Source: Gnetum montanum (lineage: Eukaryota; Streptophyta; Gnetopsida; Gnetales; Gnetaceae). Taken from it: a stretch of DNA of 64,000 bases. A program made the position numbers and the translations under genes. The notes under the pieces were generated by a model. The model was not told the DNA's origin. It was given only the letters and a program-made list of their open reading frames with translations, and did not search any database. Positions 9,622 to 19,839 of the stretch are shown piece by piece (within the stretch, counting starts at the first letter, position 1; every line of letters starts with the position of its first letter). The stretch lies in assembly GCA_015680685.1 (NCBI GenBank), contig MNCI01008992.1, positions 59,879-123,878 of the forward strand, given 5' to 3'.

Positions 9622-11199
9622 TCAGACGTGAAACGGTTTTAGGTACAAGTGATTGGTTGGATTGGTAAGCTCGTTTCCTTCCATGTCAACTAGTTTCAAT
9701 GCTCCATTGTCGAATGCTTTAGTGACCAGGTAAGGCCCTTCCCAATTAGCTAAGAATTTGTTCGGATGTTCCCAAACGGCTTTAAGAACAAGGTCACCTT
9801 CTTTGATAGGGCACTTGTTGATGTCATGCCGATGTCGTTGCCGTTGTTGTTTTTGGTACCATTTGATCTGATTGAGGGCACGCACACGTTCTTCTTCTAC
9901 TGAGTCAAGATCAACGATGCGTAGATCATTGTTTTTCCCATCGTCGAGGAGCCCAGAAAGTGTGATCCTTAGAGATGGTACCTGCAGTTCCAAAGGTAAA
10001 ATAGCTTCTGAACCGTAAACAATACTATATGGTGTCTTACCTGTCGAAGTTCGGTGCATAGTACGGTATGCCCACAATGCGTACACCAATTGTTCATGCC
10101 ATTTTCTTTTGCTCTGGGTAAGCATTTTCTTAAGTATTGTAATAATTGTCATTTTTGTTGGTTCTGCTTGTCCATTGCTCTGAGGATAGTAAGGGGATGA
10201 AAACGAGTGTTTGATCCCTAAATTTTCACAAAAGGCTTTAGTTTCGGCACTACTGAATTGTGGCCTGTTGTCGCTGATGATTGTCATGGGAATGCCAAAG
10301 CGGGTTACAATGTTTTCGAGAATGAAATTGCACATGTTCTTGGATGTATTTTTTTGAAGGGGAGTAGCTTCTACCCACTTTGTGAAGTATTCTGTGGCAG
10401 TTATAATGAAACTATGACATGCCGAAGATGAGGGGGTTATTTGACCAATGAGGTCCAGCCCCCACTTTTGAAAGGGCCATGTGATTTGCGTTGTATGTAA
10501 CTCATTCGGTGGGACATGTATCAGATTGCTATGTTTTTGACAGGCACTACATGTTTTGACCTTGGTGAAACAGTTGTATTCCATGTGTGGCCAATAATAG
10601 TCCAAACGCCTGATTTTCATTGCCATGGCTTTTGGTGCTATGTGTCCTCCGCATAGTCCTTCATGTACCTGTTCAACAATAGTATGAGCATTGACACTAC
10701 TAACGGAGGTCAGCAATATGCCTTCGTAGGATCGACGATAAAGTGTGTCCCCTACTAGGGTATACTGCTTAGAACATTTTCGCACTACATCCCTCTGTGC
10801 ATATGTTAGATGCCGTGGTGTTTCACCGCGTAGAAGGTATTCTTTGATGTCATCGTACCATTCTACCGCATGTGTTGAACTAACAGATGCAATTGGCAAC
10901 GTGTCAAGGGTGTCAGTGACTGGTTCAGCAAAACTGGTTATGGAGCTTGGCAACGTGTGGAACATGTTTGGAGATATGTTTAGTGCTTGCGTAGCTAATG
11001 CATCTGCGATGGTGTTATCATTTCTGGAGACGTGTTGCACATCGATGTTTTCGAATCGCCTCATTAGGTGTTTCACTAAGTCGTAGTATGGCTGTAAATG
11101 TTGGGCTTTGCATGTATAGATGTCTGTGACTTGGTTTACGACTAGTTGCGAGTCCCCTTTGATTACAAGCCATGTGATGTCTAAAGCCAGAGCTGCCAC
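9622..11199 (-). CDS. pol: Archaeal-type RNase H and integrase of element A (intact frame)
   Basis: This 525-codon frame is the best preserved coding stretch of the window. It opens inside the second RNase H (VIKGDSQLVVNQV, NDNTIADALATQA) and continues into integrase. The zinc-binding region reads GGHIAPKAMA then CSACQKHSN. The DDE core has WGLDLIGQITP, SDNRPQFSS (Gly of DNG replaced by Arg) and YYPQSNGQAE. The C-terminal domain reads GDLVLKAVWEH then LANWEGPYLV, ending YLKPFHV. It would be cut from a larger Pol polyprotein by the protease; the given start is the first Met of the frame, not a true translation start. The DNR change beside the second catalytic Asp may impair activity. Confidence 0.9.
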   Translation of the reverse strand: MAALALDITWLVIKGDSQLVVNQVTDIYTCKAQHLQPYYDLVKHLMRRFENIDVQHVSRNDNTIADALATQALNISPNMFHTLPSSITSFAEPVTDTLDTLPIASVSSTHAVEWYDDIKEYLLRGETPRHLTYAQRDVVRKCSKQYTLVGDTLYRRSYEGILLTSVSSVNAHTIVEQVHEGLCGGHIAPKAMAMKIRRLDYYWPHMEYNCFTKVKTCSACQKHSNLIHVPPNELHTTQITWPFQKWGLDLIGQITPSSSACHSFIITATEYFTKWVEATPLQKNTSKNMCNFILENIVTRFGIPMTIISDNRPQFSSAETKAFCENLGIKHSFSSPYYPQSNGQAEPTKMTIITILKKMLTQSKRKWHEQLVYALWAYRTMHRTSTGKTPYSIVYGSEAILPLELQVPSLRITLSGLLDDGKNNDLRIVDLDSVEEERVRALNQIKWYQKQQRQRHRHDINKCPIKEGDLVLKAVWEHPNKFLANWEGPYLVTKAFDNGALKLVDMEGNELTNPTNHLYLKPFHV

Positions 11200-13107
11200 G
11201 AGACCTCTAAGGAGACCTTCATACTCTGCTACGTTGTTGGTACAAGGAAAGTCGAAACGATAGACAAAGGGTCAAATCTCCCCAGAGGGATAGGTGATGA
11301 CAGCAGCTGCACTTCCTCATCAAGAGGTGGATGCCCCATCAAAGTTCAAAATAGCCTCGTAGTCATCAGGCACGATGTCTATGGCACTTATGTTCTCATC
11401 TGGGAAGTTTGGGTCTATAGTCACATGGTTGCGCGTTGGTGATGTTGCCATTTGATTTACTATAGCTTGACCCTTAACTGATGATTGTGCTACGTAGTAT
11501 AGGTCAAACTCAGCTATCATGGCCTTCCACCGGGCTATTCGACTTGTTTCGTAAATATTCCCTGTTATGGCTCTTAGTACATTGTCCTTGCAAATTATGT
11601 ACACCTGGTTATAGAAGAGGTAATGTCACCATTTTCTTAAGGAAAATACCAAAGCTAAACATGACCTCTCCACGTCGTTGTACTTTTTCTCGTGGGCAAC
11701 TAATGTGTGGCTCAAGTAGTATACAGGAACTTTGGTTCCGTCATCGCGTTTCTGGCAAAGCATAGATGTGATGGACGAGTCCGACGTAGCAAGGTAGATG
11801 TAGAATTGTTTATCGTTCTAAGGTGGATAAACCGTGGGTAGCCGAGCAAGTGCCATTTTAACGTCATCGAATGCCTGTTGACACTCCGGTGTCCATTCAA
11901 AATGTACGTTCTTGCGTAACAGGTGGTTCATGGGTTTTAGTTTATTTGTCAGTTTTTCTATGAAGCACCTGATGAACTGTAATCTACCTTGTAGACCTCG
12001 AAGTTCGGTAAGGTTGCCTGGTGGTTTCAGGTTGGTTATGGCCTTAACCTTATCGGGGTCCACTCGTATCCCTGCTTCGGATGCTATAAATCCAATCATT
12101 TTGCCTGTTTTGACGCCGGACACATTTTTTTGGGTTAAGCCTCAGTTGATACTTTAGACAACGTTTTAATACTAAATCAAGATCTTGTACATGTTGTTCC
12201 TCTATTTTTGACTTAACCACAATGTCATCCTCGTAATCGTTGAGTGAGTGTAATATGTAATCACTAAAGATAAACGTCATCGCTCTTTGATACGTGGCCC
12301 CAGCGTTCTTGAGACCAAAAGGCATCATTGTGTAACAAAATATTCTCCATGGTATCATAAAGGTTGTCCGAAGCTGATGCTCTAGATTGATTCGTATTTG
12401 ATTGTATCCCGAGAAGTTGTCCATGAAAGATAATAGTGCGTGCCCAACGGTTGAGTCAACAAGTTGATCGATGCTGGGTAGAGGAAAATCATCCTTTATG
12501 GTTGCAACATTCAAATCCCAGAAGTCAATGCACAAACAAATGCTTCCGTTCTTTTTTGGAACAATGACCATGTTGGACACCCACTCGGCATAATCGACAG
12601 CCCGAATGAAACCAGCTTGATAAAGCTTGGTGATCTCATTGCGAACTGCTAATGCTACCTTAGGCTTAACCTTTCGTGCTTTTTGTTTTACTGGTCTCAA
12701 CTTTGGGTCAAGGATGATATTGTATTGGATAATTTAGGGATCTAGCCCAGGCATGTCCATATAGGACCAAGTGAATGCTTTTATATTTTCCCTAAGCACG
12801 TTCTCAATGTTTTTCCCTAATGACGGTTGTAATAAGGTGCTGAACTTTAAAATTTTAGTTTCTCCATCGGGCATGACGATGGGGGTTTTAAACAACGGGT
12901 CTTCAGTGATATTTTCGGCCTCTATGTCAAGGAATTTTGTCATGCCTTTGTAATCATCTGTTATTTGCTGTGTTGAGGCTATGACTGCGTTGTCCGTTGG
13001 TGAACTCAAGTTGATGAGATTTATGTTAATGTCTCTTGTAATTTTTTCATATGATCTATCAATGATTAACGGTGCAGTTAAATGCTGGCAGTCCATTGAG
13101 CTTACTC
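11200..13107 (-). pseudogene. pol: Reverse transcriptase and first RNase H of element A, with several breaks
   Basis: The exon starts after a splice-acceptor-like TATTGGTAG (AG at 13109-13108) with a Met nearby and the linker MDCQHLTAPLIIDRSY. The linker frame 13114-12734 ends at a stop. RT continues 12700-12050 with LCIDFWDLN (Arg to Trp), SFMDNFSGYNQI and YEDDIVVKS, where the usual YVDD has become YEDD. A one-base shift near 12120 moves the frame to 12123-11818, and a further stop precedes the RNase H pieces (11900-11712, 11604-11320). The D-D pair of the RT active site remains but the Val-to-Glu neighbour is unusual. The whole is recognisable and ordered, but not translatable as one protein. 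Confidence 0.85.
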
Positions 13108-13125
13108 CTACCAATAAACAGAGAG
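13100..13125 (-). promoter_or_regulatory. Sense-strand splice acceptor before RT (element A)
   Basis: On the minus strand the sequence TCTCTGTTTATTGGTAG is followed by GAGTAAGCTCAATGGAC. The same arrangement, pyrimidine-rich tract, AG, about ten bases, then ATGGA, occurs at the start of RT in B (AG at 24834-24833) and C (AG at 45763-45764). It suggests RT is joined to protease by splicing; the matching donor was not identified with confidence. Confidence 0.55.
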
Positions 13126-13187
13126 TTGAATAAGCAAAGGGGTATCATTCTACGTCTTTTGGCGATTTTAAACTGTGTACATGCATA

Positions 13188-13432
13188 ATGGTGGATTACC
13201 GTCACACCGGGACACATGGCGGTTTAACGCCTTACCGGGCCGTCAGTCGTAGTTTAACACCTTACCAGGCCGTAAGTGGCAGTTTAATGCCTTACCGGGC
13301 CGTAAGTGGCAGTTTAACGCCTTACCGGGCCAAAAGTGGCAGTTTAACGCCTTACCGGGCCGAAAGTTGGATGGGGAGCTGGCAATTTAAGGCCGTACCG
13401 GGCCATAAGTGGCAGTTTAAACTAGAACGTTC
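13188..13432 (-). repeat. Hairpin array between antisense gene and RT of A (about 30-bp period)
   Basis: Seven or so units in the plus listing read AGTTTAACGCCTTACCGGGC then CGTAAGTGGC. CTTAC (13291-13295) pairs with GTAAG (13302-13306) around a 6-nt loop, and on the element sense strand the pair is followed by TTAAACTGCC. The short translated frame over it is repetitive and not a gene. Confidence 0.85.
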
Positions 13433-13823
13433 AGAATAACCATGTAGAATAGGGTCCACTGGGGAACTAAGACATAGCAATCTCTATTTTTAATAATTTT
13501 TAATAGTTTTATAACATACTTTATTTACTTATTTATTATTATTTTTTAGTCAAAAAATAAGAAAAAAGGTGAAAAAAAAGCAGCGTAGACAGAGTGTAAG
13601 CGGCAGAGTATAAGCGGCAGCATAAACTGTGAAAGTGTAAGCATGAACTGCATTGCCTTAGCGTAAGCGTAATTTTCCTCAAGCGTAGACGCCGAAGTAG
13701 AACCCCAGTGTAGACGTGGAGCCTTAAACCCCAACGTAGACGTGGAGTGTAAACTTCCAGGCATGAGCGTAGACACTTCTTCTCAGCAACGTAGACTTGT
13801 ATCATCAGCGTGAATAGGCCGAG
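13433..13823 (+). other. AT-rich region and upstream part of the A antisense gene
   Basis: Positions 13480-13575 are strongly AT-rich and could hold the core promoter of the antisense gene, but no single TATA box stands out. The rest contains spaced GCGTA/GCGTAGAC words like those of the LTR. Frames on the minus strand (13539-14084 and others) are low-complexity and unsupported. Confidence 0.35.
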
Positions 13824-13999
13824 ATGGGCAAGGGCAAAGAAGTGGAGGGCTAGGGGAGGAAGGGTCCCGACTTGACCTTCGCAGAGGAGACGGAAGCTAT
13901 GCTGCAGGGCCTGCAAAGGCAAAGGATCCCATCCTGGCCCATGACATCCCATAGGTAGGCTCTGATCTCTGCCTCTAAGTATTTCTGTGCTTTGTCTTG

Positions 14000-14530
14000 T
14001 ATAGCGTAGACAGTCTCGGCGTATACGCCGAGCGTAAGGGTTTTTAGGTGCATGGGGTTTTGTGGCGTATACACCGAGTGTCATTTTAAAGCGTAAAGTT
14101 TTATCGGCATAAACATTTTCTCTGTACTAGAGTGTCAGCATAAGCCACGGCGTCACGAGTTTTTTGTGTAGCCCTGTTAGCATGATTCACTTGTTTTACC
14201 AACGTAAATTTTGTTTACTGTGACGGCGTACACGCTGTTAGCTTGCAGTTGTCTTTCAGCGTAAACTTGTTTTTCCTCTTTCTGGCGTAAACTTATTTAT
14301 TCCGTGTTGGCGTAGATTGTTTATGCTTAAATCGGGCTGCGGCGTATACGCCGAGGGTTTCATAGGCGTATACACTAAGCGTAAGACAGTTCATTTTTGG
14401 CGTATACGCTACGCTAGGCAGCGTCTATGCTCAGTGCTCAGCATATACGCTGAGTGTGAACCACGTTTTTGTGCTAAGTGTGAAGTCTTGCTAGCGTATA
14501 CGCTGATCTATGGGGCGTATACGTTGAACG
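14000..14530 (+). promoter_or_regulatory. Cluster of LTR-type GCGTATACGC palindromes upstream of the antisense gene
   Basis: At least eight full or near copies of the 10-bp palindrome occur here (for example near 14018, 14341, 14366, 14399, 14493 and 14514). This is the same word that fills the U3 of the A and E1 LTRs. The cluster directly precedes the HAD-like exon and lies inside its first presumed intron. Shared binding of a host or element factor is possible. Confidence 0.6.
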
Positions 14531-14629
14531 CAAATAGTTAGTAAATTTTTTCCAGATTTTAAGTGTCGATTTATGATGTAAACTTTCGCATTTCGAGCTA
14601 ATCTTTTGTGGTATCGTGATTGTTTGTAG

Positions 14630-15079
14630 GGATAGCAAGCGCTTCCTCATCGTTGTCGAACTTGTCGGGGTATTAACATGGGTCGGCCCTGTTGAAGAAG
14701 GTGAGGTTCCCCTGGATCTGACCATGGATACCAATGGGGTTTGGTTTAGGGGAGGCGCATGTGGATTACTGTCCTTCCTATTGGACAATTTCAAGGTGGC
14801 TATCTGGTCAAAATTTGATGAGGTGACTGCACGGAGCGTACTTGAGGAGATGCTGCCGGGGGCTGCGGAGGATGTCATTGTTTTTATACAGGATATTGAC
14901 GAGGGGCCTGTTGTTAACAAAGATGGCACTACCCACAGGCTCCGGGCCACATGCCCATTAACGCGAGTGTGGGCACTATTGCCGCGAGGGTTGGATTATC
15001 TCAACAATACGTTGTTCATAGTTGCTCGTGTACATACATTATTCCAGATTCCTCCCGGCACGGTGTATCAAGTGGCTAG
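14630..15079 (+). pseudogene. Antisense gene exon with FCP1/NIF-like HAD phosphatase fold, catalytic residues lost
   Basis: The exon starts after TGTTTGTAG and ends before GTAGGC. Its product begins RFLIVVELVGVLTWV, where FCP1/NIF-type phosphatases have a hydrophobic strand and the DxDG catalytic motif; here the aspartates are replaced (ELVG). Next come VWFRGGACGLLSFLLDN and FKVAIWSKFDEV, resembling the family's R-P-G, FLxxLxxxF and VWSS steps. Then NTLFIVARVHTLFQ and PPGTVY stand where the family has NTLxxDDSP and PPxTxI, with the DD pair missing. B and C show the same order (RKGAQEFLQYLL, VIVWSS, NTLF, QNPP). The likeness is by eye. If correct, it is a captured host domain kept as an inactive fold. 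Confidence 0.58.
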
Positions 15080-15155
15080 GTAGGCATGCTTTAGTTTACT
15101 GTTTCCTTTTGCTGTTCAGTGCTCGTTTCTTGTTTTGACCCATATTTGCTTACAG

Positions 15156-16548
15156 GCCAAAGACCAACCCGGATGGGACACTCATTGAAGATGAAGGATT
15201 AGCCCTTGCTCACACTACTTTGGAAGCATTTATGATAGGCCCCACCCTTCGTGGGACCGTACTGGGTCAAATGAAGGGTTCGATGGTCCATTTTCATAAG
15301 CAGTTCTCCAGAGCATTTGCGATGTGCAAGGCTCGTGGGTGGTTTCATGAAGACTGGACTGACAATGGGCCAGTTTTCCCTCGTGACCTTGGCAGCACGT
15401 CTAGATCTGCCACTGATGGTAAATGATAACACTTCTTAGATATGTTAGTGGGTTTGTCCAATTTTTTTGATTTACACTGATACAACAACTTTACATTGCT
15501 TTTACAGCTAATATACCTTCTGGTGAGGATCTGGTGACCACCGGACGAACCGAGATGACTTTGTCGATGAAGTTCGGAGGGGTGGCTAAGACCCAGAAGT
15601 GGTTACAAAATCATGCTCCTCCATCCCTTGCTCGTTGCCTAGATGATGTTGGGCTCATGGAGCTTTTTATGACCCCAAGTCCTGATGTTTCCATTAGGGA
15701 GATGATCGGGATTGTAGACTCCTTTAATGAGTCTGTCTCATACTACAGCACCCGGATTAAGGGTGTGAAGGTAGTTTTCCATCTATCGCCTGAGTTCTTT
15801 TTGAACCTATTTGGTGTACCAGTAGATGGCCTGAATGTAGTATTAGATAGATCTCATAAAGGGCTCCAGACAATTCGAGAGTTGGAGGATTGGCTAGGCG
15901 TGGCTAAGGGTGCCAAGGGATTCCCGATGCAGGGGAAGGCGATGGTTGTAGAAGTGAACGAACTATATCCCCTGTTTAGAGCACAGGTATTCCCCAAAAT
16001 TCTTTCCCAGGTGAGGTGCCTTGGGGTTGAGGCTGTTCGTGTCATGTGAACTATTTTGAAAACAGGCATGCGATATAACTGGGCACGATTTTTATTGTCG
16101 GGCATGCACAAGGAGATAGTGCGATTGCGTTCGAATGTCGAGGCGCAATCCCATTTCACCTTTGCATTCTTTGCTGGTTATGTTCGTCGTTTTGCCGAGT
16201 TCCTGGTAGTTTGCGCAGATAACAAGTTTGTCCTGCAGGATCGGGGTCAACTATCCTGCCCGTGGATCAATCACTTGTATGACACAGCCAAATCCCAAGA
16301 TGTACTTGAAGGCATTGATGAATCCGCGTCTATTGCCATAGGGGGATCATCTGGCGGTTCAATCCACACACGTGATAGTTTGGGGTTGGAGCCAGATGAG
16401 GTGCCTTACACTGCTAGAAGGGCAGAATGGGTCATCAAGGAAACCGTTGGCCAAGCTAAGGCAAAGCTAAAGAGGCCTGAGCGCCTGGCTGAGGAAGTCT
16501 CCGGTGTGAGCCAACCACGCGTAAAGTGGATACGCTTCAAGATGCCTG
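15156..16548 (+). pseudogene. Middle exons of the A antisense gene
   Basis: Two exons follow: 15156-15418, after TTGCTTACAG and before GTAAATG, and 15508-16548, after CTTTTACAG and before GTGAGT. The first encodes a stretch with ALAHTTLEAF and ARGWFHEDW, aligned with QESSSIENL and EFGWLDEGW in B. The second encodes about 345 residues, including MTLSMKFGGVAKTQKWLQNH, VVFHLSPEFFLNLFGVPVDG and ELYPLFRAQVFPKILSQV, then SHFTFAFFAGYVRRFAEFLVV. The layout recalls the plant transposon-associated proteins found as extra frames of gypsy elements, but I cannot assign a family. A TGA at 16047-16049 breaks it; B has TGT and C has CAT at that codon, suggesting an ancestral CGN arginine. Confidence 0.6.
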
Positions 16549-16656
16549 GTGAGTGGAACTCGCCTACTTATTACTTTAGCATTTTCATTTTGTTTATAAC
16601 TTTTACCTCAATCGCTTACATATCGTTGATATTTTTTGGCTTGATTCTTAAAACAG

Positions 16657-18231
16657 TAAGGAAGCAGGCTTTAGAGATGATCACGGAGGAGGAGGAAACC
16701 AATACGGAGAAAAACAACGGGGAGGAACATACAGAGAAGAGCCAAGGTGGAGGGACAGAGGAGTTAAGGGAGAAAACCACAGAAACTGAGCTGTTGGACG
16801 ACCAAGGCAGTGTCGATCAAATGTTCTGTAGGTTTCTTCAAGGAGATTTGGATTTAGGCGCTCCCCCAGGGGGGTGACGAAAGGCATGGTACGTTTTTCC
16901 TTTTATCTTGTTTTGTTTTCTCCTGTCAGTTGTGATTTTTGTGGTATTTGTTTTTTATGTTTTTATGTTTTTATCTTGTCCAGATGAAGGTAGCGAGACC
17001 CGAACAGTGCGTTTAGATGTACCGATGAAAATGGTTCCCCCGGAGAGGACCACTGAGGTTAGTTCATCTCGTACCCGTGAGCCATTTACTTGGTCTCAAA
17101 TGCCAAGCAAAATGCATTTTGTGGCTAGACTCGTAGAAGAAGTCGTTGAACGGATCCAAGAGGCCCACCCTGACATAGGTATAAATTATTCAAAGGTTTG
17201 GAGTTTTACATCTTATTTATATTGTCCTAACATTTGTATTTTTCACATGGATAGGAGCTAAATTGAGATGGGATCCCTCTGAGAGCATCAGCATAGAAAG
17301 TTTAACCACACTTTCCCCAGAAGTGGAACAGGTGCCAAGGCCTATTTATGATGGAGTTGCAGAAGGCTTTGTGCACAATGCTAAGTTGTTATGGACCTAT
17401 AGGCATTCCATTGAGCAGTTGTGGCTACAGATCCAGGCAAAAGAAAAGGAATTCTCTGAGTTGTCAGTGGAGCATGACGATTTGAAGGCCCGATACGAGT
17501 TCGCCGCTGCTAGGCTAAGCGGTGATTGCTCTTGGTGAACGTCCGAGGTCATGTATATGAGATATTGGAATTTTCTGAATCGTCATGCATCATTGACTCG
17601 GAGAATGATGGAGCGCAAAGCCCAAATTAATCTCCTGAACCTTAAATGTCAGGATTGGAAAGCTTTTGCTTCCAAGGTTCGTAAGTGGGGTCAGGACAAG
17701 AAGACTCACAAACATTACTACAAGAAGTCGCTAAAAGAGATGTCCATCAAAAAGCGGCAACTCGAGATGTTTGTGGAGGGTTTGGGTTTGCGTTCCACTT
17801 TCGATAATTTTTCTCAGAATGCAACTATGGAAATGGAGTTGCCTACAAGGGTGATCACAATTGCTTCTGGGGAAGTGTTGGTTGGCGAATTTCCTCTGAA
17901 ACATCCTACCTGGTTAGCTATCAACAAAGGGAAAAATTTGGTAGACATTGACTTAGGCCTAGATGGGACAGACTGGGCCAGCGTTTCAGAGGAAGAAATC
18001 CTTCGTCGGCTGGAGTTTGGCTTGGGGGGATCTCCTATGGTAAACGTTTTGTTCTTACGAAGTTAATTTATTGGATAACGTTTAACATTTTGACATTTGC
18101 TTATTCTTATGTTGGTTGTTTTTTCTCAGGATGAAGGTGGTGATGATGCCCAAGAGGCTGGCCCTAGTGGAGCAGGGGCCCCTGATGCTGGTGGATCTAG
18201 AGAGGATGACCCTCCCACCTCAGATGTTTAG
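16657..18231 (+). pseudogene. C-terminal exons of the A antisense gene: charged and coiled-coil-like
   Basis: An acidic, Glu/Thr-rich exon (16657 onward; EEEETNTEKNN, then TEELREKTTET) reaches a TGA at 16875. Next are 16984-17178 (FTWSQMPSKMHFVARLVEEV) and a long exon 17255-18039. The latter runs from LRWDPSESISIE through a helical, probably coiled-coil section (QIQAKEKEFSELSVEHDDL; KCQDWKAFASKVRKWGQDK) to EEEILRRLEFGLGGSP. C and B match it with QDCKDF-type and EEVWHRLEVGL segments. The last exon 18130-18231 is a short Asp/Gly/Pro-rich tail. A TGA at 17536 follows a Trp where C has Cys. The hydrophobic run coded near 16560-16650 is intron read-through, not a membrane segment. Confidence 0.58.
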
Positions 18232-18861
18232 TGTTTTAATTTTTAAGTTTTTGATGTTTTGTCTTTGACTCAGATTTATACGGGAAATGTGACTTGAAAA
18301 TTCTGAAACAGATGAAAATAGTTGAAACCTGTAATTGTACAATGTTGTATGTAAGAAAATTTTTTGTTGATTTTTGAATTTAATTGTAAACATGACGCAG
18401 CAATGTTTTGGCTTATTTTGAGTTTGATCACACACACGACACGATAATGTAAAATGTTTTTGAGTTTTACTTCTTTGTTTAAAGCGTAATGTACCGAAGT
18501 AACCATAAATGACACGTGAAAAGGAAAACAAAGTACACACTAGTTTAAAGCCATTTTGGGCCCCTAAGCGTAGTTTAAGGCCATTTCGGGCCCCATTGTA
18601 AACGAGCAATATTTCGGGTAGAGTGGATAAGTTTCTTGGTGGACCGACCATCTCTGATCGTGGCTAGTTTTATGTCATTGCGGACATGATAGTTTAACGT
18701 CTTTCCGGACAAGGAGTGTTGTTTCATTTTAATCTTTTTTTTGTTTATTTTTTTGTTTTTTGGGTTTTATCGTAGTTTAGTGTCATTTCGGACGTATTAT
18801 AATTTAACGTCATTTCAGACTTCATGTAGTTTAACATCTTTTTGGACGAGAAATGTTGATC
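18232..18861 (-). repeat. Spacer between antisense gene and protease of A, with hairpin units
   Basis: No gene is evident. Between 18540 and 18850 there are about seven units of the hairpin/TAAACT type in the element sense orientation, for example GGCC 18579-18582 pairing with GGCC 18589-18592 over a 6-nt loop beside TTAAACTA. Others use GTC with GAC. The 143-codon frame 18651-18220 is an accident of AT-rich sequence. Confidence 0.7.
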
Positions 18862-19821
18862 TTATTTTAATTGTTTTTTTATTCTTTTTATGTTTATGTC
18901 CTGCGATTTATTAACTAGTATGATTTTGTATTCAGCGTCCCCTTCGCTGATCATGTTGAATGGTAATTCAGCCCAAGGGACGTCCGATGGAATGGCTTCT
19001 ATGTCAGTGTTTTCAGGTGTCTCAGTGTCTATCATGCTTTCTGTATTTGTTTCTGTATGAGGATGTGTGCGTACAACATCCAACGTAGAAATTTCGATTT
19101 TAGAAGGCTTTTGTCCCATGTTCGAAGGCTTACTACTTACCGATGGTTGCGGATTCTTATCGTTTCAGCTAGGCTTTTCGATCTCGACTTCCGAGCCCTG
19201 ATCTATATCCATATGTGATGAAATGATAGAGGTAGCTGCCTCCCCATGTATGATGATCTCACCGCCCTCATAAGGTAGGTGAATTTCTTGGTGTATGGGG
19301 GAGGAGACAGCTCTGAGTTGGGCCAACCAAGGTCTCCCTAATATTAGGTTGAACCCTGGCATCTCATCGACCACTAGGAAGTTGGCAGATGTAGGGAACT
19401 GGTCCCCCGCTATGAAATCCAAGGTTATTGTCCCTTTTACCATTATGCATGACCCACTGAATGATTTTAAACAATTAGTTGCAATCGGTTTAATTGACTC
19501 AGTAAGCCCCAATTGTTCAATGATGGGGTATGGTACCACATTGGTTGCGGCTCCATCGTCTACGTGGACCCTATGTATCTTGAATTGGTTCACGCGTATT
19601 GTTATGAACATGGGGGCTATTGTTATTTCCTCCATTTTCTTGTCCACTTTGATGTTGTCATCATGAAAGCTTACGGGTTTAGGAGTAGTCCCGTGAGGCG
19701 AGTGCATCACCGCATGAATAGACGATTCATTTGGGGGAAAATCCTCACTTACCGGGATTGATGTCAACATACGTACTAAAGCTTCCCGATGTGTTTGTGA
19801 CATCAAAACCAAGTTGTACAA
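18862..19821 (-). CDS. pol: Aspartic protease of element A with C-terminal linker
   Basis: The retropepsin processes the Gag-Pol polyprotein. The frame 19821-19165 (218 codons) contains the active-site segment VDDGAATNVVPYPIIEQL, with DDGA where many families have DTGA/DSGA, and the flap/helix end ILGRPWLAQLRA followed by IHQEIHLPYEGG. Element C keeps the same order. A stop at 19162-19164 separates a linker frame (19119-18862) that ends RIKKQLK near the presumed sense splice region; B and C linkers end in a VKK/IKK-type tail at the same relative place. The upstream part is continuous with the proline-rich gag segment apart from a frame break at 19822-19840. Confidence 0.8.
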
Positions 19822-19839
19822 GCTTAGTGAAGTATTTTT

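Larger units (their letters stand above)
13824..18231 (+). pseudogene. Antisense multi-exon gene of element A (whole locus)
   Basis: A gene lies on the strand opposite to the element, between protease and RT. Exons inferred from GT-AG borders and from alignment with B and C are 13824-13954 (tentative), 14630-15079, 15156-15418, 15508-16548, 16657 to about 16888, 16984-17178, 17255-18039 and 18130-18231, the last ending in TAG. Internal stops at 16047, 16875 and 17536 make this copy a pseudogene or require further splicing. B and C carry the same gene with the same order and several introns at matching places. Antisense introns survive retrotransposition because the sense RNA does not present their splice sites. 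Its function is unknown; the second exon resembles a HAD phosphatase. Confidence 0.72.

Noticed and set aside
16550-16656. Transmembrane segment in the A antisense protein
   Set aside because: The hydrophobic run lies exactly between a GTGAGT donor and a TTAAAACAG acceptor. It is a 108-bp intron without stops, not coding sequence.
16047-17538. UGA read as cysteine in the antisense gene (two TGA codons align with Cys)
   Set aside because: At the first site B has TGT and C has CAT, so an ancestral CGN arginine decaying by transitions explains all three. The element proteins show TGA from CGA throughout.
18220-18651. 143-codon minus-strand frame after the protease linker of A
   Set aside because: It is antisense to the last exon and AT-rich spacer, has no counterpart in B or C, and shows no domain.
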